Origin: Pteria penguin
Lineage: Eukaryota; Mollusca; Bivalvia; Pterioida; Pteriidae
Length of the DNA stretch: 64,000 bases
Direction: 5' to 3'
Assembly: GCA_035048485.1 (NCBI GenBank)
Contig: CM068584.1
Coordinates: 62,912,420-62,976,419 of the forward strand
Program-made: the position numbers and the translations under genes
Notes under the pieces: model-generated
The model's database searches: none
The model's input: only the letters and a program-made list of their open reading frames with translations
Told to the model about the DNA's origin: nothing
In this document: piece after piece, positions 13,081 to 64,000 of the stretch
Position numbering within the stretch: position 1 is the first letter of the stretch
How the letters are laid out: the number at the start of each line of letters is the position of its first letter

Positions 13081-15595
13081 GTTGCTCTCCATTATACTCA
13101 TTATCTATTGAATGACGTGTTTGTCACCATAGACTGATAAAAGGAGATACTGAATGTTTTCCCTTTCTAATTGTAAATTTTCCCTATCCTGTCTAACGGT
13201 ATAGTTTTACAACGCAAGAATTTAAATAATCCAACTCCCTCCCTTTACATTTCTGAAAATGTCCTGATTTGCGCACTGATACCGTTCCAAGAGTAGGTGT
13301 GTACCGAAAATCTATCAACAGGTATGGCGATTCAATGCACCCCTTGCAATTCCCCTTTTCATCTAAAACTTTACCCAATCTCATTTTCGTTATGTAGTAG
13401 GTAAACCAGAACCCCTTGTTCTTGGAATCGCCCTCTCTTTTTGCCGAATGCACGAACCTTTCTGTATATGCGCTGTCATCCTCTAACGATAATAGGTATC
13501 TACTGTTGATACATAAGATAACTCAACCTGTTTATGTCAGGAAACTAGTTCTTCAAATGTATGACTTGTTACTTTGTCATCGAGTTAAAACTGCTAAAGT
13601 GTAAAGTGTGTTAACGTGTGGATACATTTTTTTTACCAGTTTTATGTTTTTCTATGCTATTCTGTATTTCAGAAGACTCGACGCTTCCTACATCTTTACT
13701 AGATTTTAAAACAATAATGCCCATTGTCCCAAACTTGTTTAATGAATATGATGATTCAAAATAAGTATAATGATGTTGATCTCACTAAGCGACATAGTGT
13801 CATGATATGCTCATATACCTATTTATAAATAGAAGGTAATGTGCGAAAGTAAAAATGTGAAATTAGATATCATTACTTTGTAAACCATTAAGGCATTTTC
13901 ATGGATTCCAACATAACACGCTCCCCACATCCAAATCCCTTCACTGCCATTACAGTGTTAGTTTATCCTTTATTTCTTATTGATAACAAGAATTATATTA
14001 AATAGCATCCAAAGGTTTGGAATCGGACTGGCATAGGTGAGAAGGTAGAGACATTGGAACTTTATTTTTAGCTCTGTATCGAATCTATTTGCTTAAACGC
14101 GTATTTAGTAATAGGGAAGTATTATGAAAGGGAAATATCATTATGTCAGGAACAACTACGGGGGCTGTTTAATTACAATTATTTTCTACTTCGCATTCAG
14201 ACATTCTTGATTCCTTTCGCTCATTCTCGTACATTTCAATGAATAACATGACTTTGTATCACACATATAACAAAAAATGTTAATCAACAAATTGTTCATA
14301 CTATGTGGCCTGCTATTTTGATTTGAATTCTAATATACTGACATATTCAATTACTTCGATTATTTAAATTTTTCAGACGAACAAAGAAGTCGTCTTCAGT
14401 ACTTCACCCTTTTCACGCGCTGTAAGAAATAAAGAAACAGGGCAATGCAATACTGAATGGGACTTGAATGCGAAGGTATTTATATAAAAGCCATAATGGA
14501 AGGGCCTTGGAATACAGAACATTGACCGCTATCGAAATCCAGTGTGACGTGAAACTAATAATTTCATAGTTTGTTTAAATATATTAGAGATAGATAGACA
14601 AGTTACTTTGTCAAATGAAAATTAACAAGAGAAAGGGGCAAACAAATATATAAGAAATATAAAACATATATACCTTTTAATTTTGTGTAGAATAATGTTT
14701 TCAGTCGTGTTACCTTTTCTACAGATTTTTCGTTTGTCTTGAATACTCATTACAATAAAAAGCATTTATGTATGCCGATGAATATATGTGACTTTAGTGT
14801 AGGAACTAAACATATCAAGGAATTATATTACAGAAAATCATGTACTTTTCTCTTTCGTCGTATTAAGAATGCACATCTTCCTCAAATAAGCTTTAAATAA
14901 CTGTTACTTCCTTTTTTGACTGTCGCATGAATAATATCAATATGTAGTGGCGGATTCAGAATTTCCGAAAAAAAAAAAAGAGGAAGGGGGAGGGGCCTAC
15001 ATGTAAAATTATTAGCCAAAATGTTCTCGCGAATCCAGAAACCAAAATCATGCGAATATTTTTCAACCTTATCATCTACATATTCTGTACAATTCTGTCA
15101 AAAAGGTCCCCGCCCCTCGGTTGATCCATTCTGCCCGTGAATTGATCAATTTTACCCACCGATTAGCAAATAAGTCATTAACTATTGCAGTTTAATTAAA
15201 GTACTCACTTTATTTTGTACCCTTTCAAGACAAAGAAAGGTAACTGCTTCATCGTAAACTTCATTTATTCTTCGGTACTAAATATTCAGCTACATAGGAA
15301 TTTATGTTTACATTATTTATTTAGAATAAAACAAAATTATATTTTCCTTAAATACTCTTCAATAATTTCCTCATATTAACGAAAACTGACTTTTAAGCGC
15401 ATACGACTGATAGCGATACACATGTACTCCTCGATAAAAGAAATGCACGCACCATGTGTATGTTTGCCTTTAAAACAACCTCATCAGATGTCGCCTCAAG
15501 TCACTTTACATTAGTTACCTTTTTTCTTTGTGATATAACAATCAATATACTTGAATTAGAGTATGTTTTACCTATGAAATGGTCATCGAAGTCAA
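13081..15595. other. Gene-poor region, nothing firm
   Basis: AT-rich sequence with a small A-run (about 14970) and a purine-rich patch. Short open frames at 13193-13453 (minus) and 13416-13604 (plus) overlap each other and have no recognisable family; neither is supported as a gene. Confidence 0.45.
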
Positions 15596-15596
15596 T

Positions 15597-16529
15597 CTCA
15601 ACAAATTGTCGGCATTCCAATGGGCACTAACTGTGCTCTGCTTCTGGCTGACATATTCCTTTACTCATACGAAGCTGAGTTCATTCAGTCTTTGCTTTCG
15701 CAAGGAAAAAAACAATTTGCTCTTGGCTTCAATTACAGATATATAGATGACTTGCTTTCAATTAATAATCCTTCATTTTCGGATTACCTTAGCATCATCT
15801 ATCCAAGTGAACTGGAGGTCAAAGAAACCACAGAAAATAATAATAAATAAGTAATTCTACTTCGTATTTAGATATTATGCTGTCTTTCGACATTAATGGT
15901 CAATTGAACATCTCACTCTATGACAAACGTGACGATTTCAATTTCGCTATCACAAACTTTCCCTTCATAAGTAGCAACATCCCATCATCGCCCGCATATG
16001 GCGTATTCATATCTCAGTTAATAGTTATTCCAGAGCATGTTCAAATTACAATGACTTTGTTCTGAGGGCTAGGCGACTTTCAGTTAAGCTGCTCAACCAG
16101 AGTTATATATATGCTAGATTAGCAACGTCACTGAGGAAGATCTACGGTCGTTACGAGACTCTTATTACTCCATATATTATCTCGTTATCCAGACTTTTAA
16201 ATGATATTCTGGACTGAAACCGATTCCGATCACTTTACACAGTTTTGACACCTTCTATACTAGAGGGTTACCTACTTCGACTTCTCCATATATAAATACA
16301 TATGGAATTCACACGATTTGACTCTTTCTACGGGGTATATGTGACGGGTGTTGCTAGCAAGCAGGAGATGCTCACTCCATCACAGGGGTTCACATATGCT
16401 CTTCACGTAGACATATTTTGTTATTTTCCATTTGCTTTTCATTTTCACTGGTTTTGTATGTTCTCTGGTTTCATGATTTTTGGACTTGTGGTTTGGATTT
16501 ATCCATCATCTTTACATCTTAGCAAATAG
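15597..16529 (+). pseudogene. 5'-truncated RT element, copy B
   Basis: Begins inside the RT domain at the block IGMPMGTN-equivalent (ATTGTCGGCATTCCAATGGG) and runs through LLADIFLYSYE, the catalytic RYIDDLLSI and the DKRDDFNFAI block to the shared 3' end near 16529 (GGATTTATCCATCATC). The A-run after CAAGG is seven bases here and stays in frame, unlike copies A and D. A stop at about 15848 follows ENNNK, and there is a further frame loss near 16040. The tail contains the family's GACGGGTGTTGCTAGCAAGC block. Inactive. Confidence 0.8.
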
Positions 16530-16849
16530 GACCACTACATTTTCTGTGGTGGTATTATGAAATCAAGTAAACAATGCAGCTCACATATTACTTTAATTCT
16601 TTACAAGGGACAGAAAGATAACTCCATAGTAGTATGGTCAACAAAGATATCTGTTAATTTCCATTGTGTGGATGAGATTCATACTTAAATTGTCGACTAT
16701 AAGGAACAAACCACTCGTTAGCCTACATTTTAAGTCGATACCCTAATTGAGTACCCCTGCACAGTGCCCGTGCTTGACACATTCAGTGTATAATATTGAT
16801 ACAACATATCGGAGTTGCAAATTTTCCTGAGACAAGAAAATGTATGCTT

Positions 16850-17125
16850 CCTCAAAAGTCCTGGTCCCTGTCACTGGGGCCTTAACGTAGCACACGTACC
16901 TTTAGGTACTGCTGTATCTAATGTATAAACTGCATCACCTGCATTGTAAGTATGCATCCAGTTTTGAATACCAGAGGTTACCTGATAGCGAGTCCATACA
17001 CTACTCGGAAAGCGTATTATAAAATTCGTCTGAAATAATGGCTACTTGAGAAGCTGCATCTAAAATACCTTCTACTTGTTTAACTTGTACCAGCACATTT
17101 ATCTTAAGGTTAGATATTGACTTGA
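16850..17125 (-). pseudogene. Retroviral-type aspartic protease remnant
   Basis: On the minus strand at about 17120-17008 a frame reads NVLVQVKQVEGILDAAS then QVAIISDEFYNTLS. The LDAASQVAIIS block fits the retropepsin active-site region, in which D-T/S-G/A is followed by a hydrophobic strand; here it is DAA. It lies just downstream of the gag region, as expected for an LTR element. A stop follows immediately and the rest of pol is not recognisable, so this is a truncated, decayed copy. Confidence 0.5.
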
Positions 17126-17203
17126 GCTGACGAATCATTTAAGGGTTCTCTGTGTTCTGTAGGCCGTCAGATTGTTCATGGATCAGGCTTGGGCCTGCTT
17201 CCC

Positions 17204-18464
17204 TTATCCCTTCTCGTTTAAATTATCCAAGAAGGTTACCTGCTTTGCTGGCCGATTGCTCTCATTTTTAGGTAGACAATCTCTAGCGAAATGACCTCTA
17301 CCTTGACACTTAAAGCATAGCTTAGGTGATGATCTATTTCTAGAAGCGCTATATGATGTCGTAGGAGACCTAGAACGTAATGTTTCTATGTGCTTAATCA
17401 GCTGTTTCAGAACTCCCATAAGGTCACTTACATTTTTAGTCAGACTATCTATTTTTGATTGACCAGACTCCGATGCTCTACTTTGCAGGGAATCTTTAAC
17501 GTTTGATCGTGGAAACCTTGTTTGCCTGACCTTGACCTCATCATCATAATCACTCGACTCTGAGTCATAATGCGGTGATAAACTTACCTCACGCACCTCT
17601 TTTCTTGGGTGGTGTGTGCCTGAGTAAATACTCTTATAATTAAATTGGTAGCTTTTAATTTTAACTACCAGGAGTTCAACCGATTCCAAGTTTAGGTTGA
17701 CTACATATTGACCCGCTTCCCTGTCAATACAACCAATACAAAATTCCTTTAATGGCTTGTTTCACAATGTGTTCCTCAGGCAAGTTTGAAAAAGCTCTTA
17801 AAGATAATTGCTGCACTCTGTCAGCCCAGTCCTCTATCGTTTCCTCTGGTAATTGCCTTGAGTTAGGCAATTGATCCTGGGCAGTGTCTGGTTGTGGTAT
17901 ATTACCAAAGCGTTTCTTTAGTTTGGCTATCAACTCATGAAAAGGAATCTGTGCATTTCTATCCATCAGAGTTGCATAATATCCACGTGCTTTTTTTTAT
18001 CAAGGCAGCAGCACGATTGATCACGTGCTTCCTCCTGGGTCCATTGTTTAAAGTTTATATATCTGAGAAACTTATGCTTGAACCTTAGCCAGTGCTCCTT
18101 ACCATCAAATTTCAGGTTTTTAAAACTCAGGGTTATTATTTCTTACCTGACCTTGGCCCTGGTTACCTCTATTTTGGTTAGAACGCCTTTGACCTTGATC
18201 TCTCTGACCTTGTGGAGGGTCATTCTGAACTTGTCCTCGATTATCTGGTTCGAAATCTATCATCTCTAACAACGTATCAGACACTTGCATATTTTTTATC
18301 AGGCTGATATTGTCAGAGGAAATGTTTCCTATTGTCTCTCTGAACATAACAATAGCACCTGCAGTTGCCTTACCAACTTTAGGCAATGCTTTCAATTCCT
18401 CTCTAGTTGCAAAGTTAATTTTTACCTTTTGCAAATGAATTTCTGCCATTTTGCAACTAATCAA
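17204..18464 (-). pseudogene. gag: Broken LTR-type gag with helix-hairpin-helix and zinc knuckle
   Basis: Reading down the minus strand: 18464-18120 encodes an N-terminal stretch with a helix-hairpin-helix motif (INFATREELKALPKVGKA, then AIVMFRE) followed by a Gln/Arg/Asn-rich linker; after a frame break, 18119-17990 reads KFDGKEHWLRFKHKFLRYI, typical of gag capsid; 17966-17724 continues FHELIAKLKKRFG and QLPEETIEDWADRVQQLS; then 17689-17204 ends in a CCHC zinc knuckle, CFKCQGRGHFARDC. At least three frame changes separate the parts, so it is dead. The capsid and knuckle point to a Gypsy-type element. The HhH resembles the ComEA-like DNA-binding motif and is an unusual addition. No LTR was found on either side. 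Confidence 0.75.
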
Positions 18465-20560
18465 TACAATATTCTAATATTATTTATCCAAATAACAATA
18501 TATCAAAGTTCTCAATGATATAATTCGAGAATACCTAAAATTCCGGAACAGGTTATGTTCGTACGATTTTTTTTTTCTCAATAATGTCTTAATAATCTCA
18601 CTATGGGACTACCAACTGAGACTAAATTAATTTGTAATCGAGAATCTCTTCATAAATTATATTTGATATTGAAAAATATCAACACTCACATGTCACCAAT
18701 GGGACACAAATGCTATTGAAATAGCTATATGATTGTGATATCACTACGAACAAAATGGGATAAGTTATTAGATAAAAATCGTCTGGTAAACTATTGAGTA
18801 ACTGGATCTAGCCGTATTGAATTCTAGGGGTGACAATGTCACAGATAATATTATGTAAAATAAAGCAACATTTTGGCATGGAAACAGTATGAGCCGGTAG
18901 GATGATAAAAGATATGTTACTATGAAACAATACATGAATACGAAAGTGGAACAATAATTAGTTTTTTTTTTCTTAGCGGCAATGATTGTGTGCATATCTT
19001 TATTCAATCCTTCCAGTTTAGTAAAATATCTGCATTTGTCTAGGCATTTTCTTATGCCTATGGTGCAAAACAGTCCAATACGCGACCTCTGAGATATGCA
19101 TATATTTTTAAAAGTTTTATACCATGCCGGAAATATTTCGTGAAAAAGTATCAGAATGTTCCGCATAATGGAACACACACTAGATGTCAGAATTCCCTTT
19201 TCCCGCTTCATTTATGTTTTATTATCTAATCTAGATCGAACACTCTGCAACGAATGCTTAGATAACATTAATTTTGGCAATCTTGAAATCACAGTAAAAA
19301 TATAGGAATCACACACAGGAAGATCTATATGGATCAATGCGGTACAAAAATTAGATGTCAAAAATGTCTAACAAAATATAGGAAAAGGCAAATGGTTAAG
19401 ATTTTCAAGGTGACTTTTTTGTTAGCCACTTCAATATCAAAATCAATTGTCAATAACGGGAAGTTAACAATAATGATAATAATAAAAGTAATCGACTGTT
19501 AGTTTGTATTTGTTTGTATATGAAATAAATATGTAAATAATCTTGACATAGTTCTACAAAAAAAACCCCCTGATAATATTAAGTACATATAAGATACATG
19601 AATTATTATTTGAATTCGATTTCTGCATATTATCATCGTGTAGTTTTTAAGAAAGTCTTTAGACGTTGCCCAGATTAAAGGATAAATGAAATTGACATTA
19701 CATGTAAAATCTTTAGATTAAAACATATTTCTCAATTTGTGATATATTACAGTTTATGACAGACACGTGAAATTTTGATCCTACAAAAACAGTAATCATA
19801 GTGTGACCGAGCAGTAATGACAGCAAAGGCGTCCAGTTTACAATTTTATTCTGTATTAGTAAAAAGGCATTGAACTACAATGAACAATAATGACATATAA
19901 TAAACAAATATAAAGACATGACAAACATATGGAAAATGACAATACGATATAGAGATAAGTTGAGATAACATGAATATGAATGTATAGTTATAACAAAACA
20001 TATAGCAAATGACAATACGATATAGAGATAAGGTGCGATAAAATGAATATGATAATATAGTTATAACAAAACATACATGAAATTACCCTAGAAACAGTGT
20101 ACGTTAACCAAGATCAACAAATTCAAGTAAATACAAGTACAGCGAGTGAGATAAACTCAAAACAATCACTAACATGTACCAAAGAACATTTTCAATGCAG
20201 AAAATACAATAAAGTGTAAACTCTACAATAAAAATAATATCATAAATGATAAATACCAATGACAATGCAAAACATAAGTAAATATTAAGATTACATACCA
20301 AAAGATGTAGACGATGTCTCTTGATAAACAAATGGATGGTAACGATATTTAACGTAGTACTGCTCTACATAACATAGGCAAAGGTAGCGTACTTTATACC
20401 AACCATGATCAAAGATAATTGGATCAGGTAAGTTCGAATAAACCATTGAAATGTGACCAATCGAATAACAAAGAAAATACTCACGCAACTCAATCTCTTT
20501 GCGCACAAAAATCAGACTGTGCAATCAGTATTACGAATTATTTTAAACAAAATAAATGCA
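18465..20560. other. Gene-poor region, nothing firm
   Basis: AT-rich stretch. Around 19930-20080 a roughly 80-base pattern (ACATA..AAATGACAATACGATATAGAGATAA) occurs twice in tandem. An open frame of 147 codons on the minus strand (18768-19211) has no recognisable family and is not supported by splice sites. Confidence 0.4.
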
Positions 20561-20569
20561 CAGACATCA

Positions 20570-20837
20570 CTAATTGATTGACTTTCGTTTAATGTCACAC
20601 CACGAATATTTCACTTATATGGTCACGGCATCTGCCTGATGCGGGGCATACAAATTTTGACCTTTGCAACGGACCTACCCGAAGCAGTGAAGGATCTTTA
20701 ACGTGCCATGCATACCACGACACCTCGGTTTTTACTGTCTCATCCGAAAGACATGACACCGGCATGACCAGAGCGGGACTCGAACCCCGGCCTCCCGATC
20801 AGGAGTCCAGCGCGATACAACTATGCCACGCCGGCTT
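20570..20837 (-). mobile_element. tRNA-derived SINE with 9-bp target-site duplication
   Basis: On the minus strand the head reads as a tRNA-like sequence: an A-box region GGCGTGGCATAGTTG and a B box GGTTCGAGTCCC. The body continues with GCATGGCACGTTAAAGATCC, then CACTGCTTCGGG, then GCATCAGGCAGATGCCG, and ends near TGACATTAAACG. The direct repeat CAGACATCA flanks it at 20561-20569 and 20838-20846, showing insertion by target-primed reverse transcription. The body matches the element at 54283-54521. The tRNA part is a transposon head, not a working tRNA gene. Confidence 0.88.
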
Positions 20838-20987
20838 CAGACATCAATAAACACACAAAATGAATAAATAGAAATTCGAATAAATACCTATGGGAAGGTG
20901 AATACCGGCTACACCACAATAGAGTTTGTTTGCATAAACGGAAACTTTAGAATAATTATTTTTATAAAAGAACATTTAAGGAAGAAT

Positions 20988-21395
20988 TCAGAATTCAACA
21001 ACATCTGGATCTCGCAAATTAAGTTTCTTTAAAATTGCACCAATAGGTGTTTCTAAAGTGGTGTCGTATGAACTACTTCCTATTGCAAGGCCAATGCACT
21101 TCAGCTTACAGTTTGCATCCATCATGAAAACTGCCGATCCTGAGTCTCCCACTGTAAAGTATGATTTGTTTGAAAACTGCTTCGATTTCATACTGTCCTT
21201 TCACCACCTGAGGAACTCAATGCGTAGAGTCTAGACGCACACCTCCATATAGTCGACACTGCATTCCATTCAAGTAGAGCTGAGATTTTGTAAGTCCAGT
21301 TGAGGTTCCAGATTTGATTACTGGGTTAAATTTACCTGTGTCTTTAATGGATTCCCAAATTTCGTGTGAGTTGAATACGGGGGAGTCTTTCAAGC
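20988..21395 (-). pseudogene. Broken C-terminal exon of a trypsin-like serine protease
   Basis: An acceptor (AACAG) precedes 21395. The open frame entered with two bases completing a codon reads LKDSPVFNSHEIWES, then KSGTSTGLT, and stays open to a TGA at about 21218. After that stop the reading continues VPQVVKGQYEI and then needs a frame change near 21185 to reach KQFSNKSYFTVGDSGSAVF and the C-terminus DPDVVEF (TGA at 20988). GDSGS is the catalytic-serine motif of chymotrypsin-fold proteases, and KSGTSTGLT fits the strand before it in secreted and Nal1-like members. The His and Asp parts are not in this exon and were not found upstream. One stop plus one frameshift suggest a pseudogene or assembly errors. 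It follows the ankyrin exons on the same strand, but its phase does not fit exon 22861-22953 directly. Confidence 0.65.
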
Positions 21396-22860
21396 CTGTT
21401 ATGATTTATAAAACAATTTATTGATTAAACAAAATATGAAAGATAAAGTTTAAGAAAATTGACATGCATAGGAATTAAAATTATAATTTATGTTAACACA
21501 TATTATTATAATTTACTCTTAAAAGTTAGTATGTGGAGTGTGACGGTTCAGAAAAGATGCTAATTGGCTATGGGCATTTTGTCACACTTTCAACAATTTT
21601 TAATTATAAGACTACATATTTATGTTTCGCATCGAACTCCGGTTACACGTGCTGGAAACTCTTTTTTTCGTAATTAATATGAATTATTGCATATTTTACA
21701 ATGACGATGACTAGCTTGATGTTGTTGTTTTAATTTTCCACATATCAATTATAAGGACGGAATTTATAAACTGAAAAAGCGGATGCGATCATAATAGGTC
21801 TACTTTTGTATTATGCTTCAATACGATATATTATTTTCAAGGGTAAAAGTTGCATCTACTGAGATCTAATTAGTGCTCATTTGGGATTGAATATTAGAAT
21901 TAAACATGTTGAGCGACAGGGATACAAGCACACACCTATATCGTAAATGATAACAGCAATTATTATGTCATATATACCATCTACTGAGATATCGGACTAT
22001 TTGACAAGCTCCATTTTTCCGCCACGACAGTTTTATCACCACACATTTAGAAATGAAAAAAAATTTAATCTGATAAAATGAGTCGAATGATTAATTGCAC
22101 AATAATGTAAATAGTGACACTACAGACAATACTTCTAAAAATTAGAGTTATCAGTTTAATTTGCTGAACTTGTCGTGAATGAAAATATGCAGATGACAGA
22201 GTATTATTACTCCAATAGTAATATGACAGAAAAAAAAACAACAAACTCTGTGTGGAATAGAACTGTATAGAAGTGTCAGATGCACACGATATCGGAGCAG
22301 GATATAAAACCTCCCGAATAGGAGATGCTCATATATCTTGTCACCTTTAAACAAAGTAATTGAATTAGAACGATTTAAGTTTTCCTAAATCAGAATTTCT
22401 TTTGTGATGTTGTGCCCCCTCCCCTTTCTTAGAATTACCTTTTTACACATAAAAGGGGGCATCCAGTGGGCTGAATATTTCATAAATCATAAAATATATA
22501 AATATAAGGATTATTCTTCAGTTTGTGCGAAGCATTGGCGTATGTTTGCAGTCTGTCTTCGTTGCACAAATTTCAAAATGGTGAAGGGGGGGGGGGGGCG
22601 TCAAATGACATTATAGCTGCGCAACATATGAGGTAACATAATTCTGATGGGTCATAAAATTAGAAAATCGTATGCAGTTTATCTTTAACTTGCATACAGA
22701 GAAAATACAGTCGGTAATATATAAAATTGTATATCATGTTCAAATCCTAATACTCATTATAAAGATCTATTTATTGTGGTCATCCATTGCCTCAGCAGCT
22801 GCATATATATGATTGCGTATATGATTGATGTAATTCAATCTATTGTAACAAATCACATAC
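21396..22860. other. Gap between protease exon and last ankyrin exon
   Basis: About 1.5 kb of AT-rich sequence with a G-run near 22588-22598 lying just outside its left neighbour features. I looked on the minus strand for the missing His and Asp exons of the protease domain and saw no convincing candidate. If the ankyrin and protease exons belong to one transcript, this is an intron with possibly one missing linker exon. Confidence 0.4.
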
Positions 22861-63771
<40,911 letters not shown>

Positions 63772-64000
63772 CTGCAAGAAGAATGGTAGAAAACATACCA
63801 AATCATTTTGATTATACATATTCTTTCATTTATTGTAACTCAGTGGAATCGAGTACTCAATTATACATAGAACGAATTATTTACTGAAGAGACATAACTT
63901 GTCGAAATGCGTATGTGGTGCACAAAATAAAAAAGTATAGATATTTTATATTCATTATTCTCTGTATACCAAAGTGAAGTGTGATGCAACTGGTATCAAT

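Noticed and set aside
20760..20837. Possible tRNA gene
   Set aside because: A and B boxes are present, but the sequence continues into a SINE body and is flanked by a 9-bp target-site duplication. The same reasoning applies at 51220-51290 and 54283-54360.

Overview
This is eukaryotic, AT-rich DNA with spliced genes, long introns and a heavy load of old transposable elements. Several signs point to a mollusc, most likely a bivalve: Penelope-like retroelements, tRNA-derived SINEs with a long conserved body, GTCCGTCC-type satellite-like repeats, and tandemly expanded one-repeat-per-exon ankyrin genes. The species cannot be named from the sequence. No bacterial operon, CRISPR array, rRNA or free-standing tRNA gene was seen.

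Left part (1-7.7 kb, + strand): one complete spliced gene can be assembled by hand. Seven coding exons between 1148 and 7691 join in frame into a 245-residue type I membrane protein with a signal peptide, eight ectodomain cysteines, one transmembrane helix and a short tail ending in a YDEI motif. Its third intron carries a 5'-truncated reverse-transcriptase element on the opposite strand.

Middle left (7.7-20.9 kb): no host gene is visible. The stretch holds retroelement 3' tails, a decayed RT fragment, an RT copy at 15.6-16.5 kb, a broken gag/protease region of an LTR-type element with an unusual N-terminal helix-hairpin-helix, and a SINE with clear target-site duplications.

Right two thirds (20.9-64 kb, - strand): an ankyrin-repeat gene or gene cluster. 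Twelve intact ankyrin exons (ten of exactly 99 bp) and two decayed ones are spread from 22.9 to 63.8 kb. The exons checked are phase 0, so each adds one 33-residue repeat without changing frame. Intron sequence is duplicated along with exons, and one exon with its flank was copied recently (46.3 kb and 49.1 kb). Beyond the last ankyrin exon, at 21.0-21.4 kb, lies a broken exon encoding the C-terminal half of a trypsin-like serine protease (GDSGS motif).

Mobile DNA in the ankyrin introns: two more copies of the same RT family; a nearly full-length but broken Penelope-like element with RT and GIY-YIG domains bounded by about 72-bp inverted repeats (37.8-40.6 kb); a dead Tc1/mariner-type element with TIRs (47.1-48.7 kb); three SINEs in the window with 9-10 bp target-site duplications; a large foldback structure (53.2-56.6 kb); and several hairpins and tandem repeats. 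Hammerhead-ribozyme-like cores, all degenerate, occur in the Penelope-element ends and at three other places.

All coordinates for splice sites, repeats and hairpins were read by eye; no alignment or database search was run.
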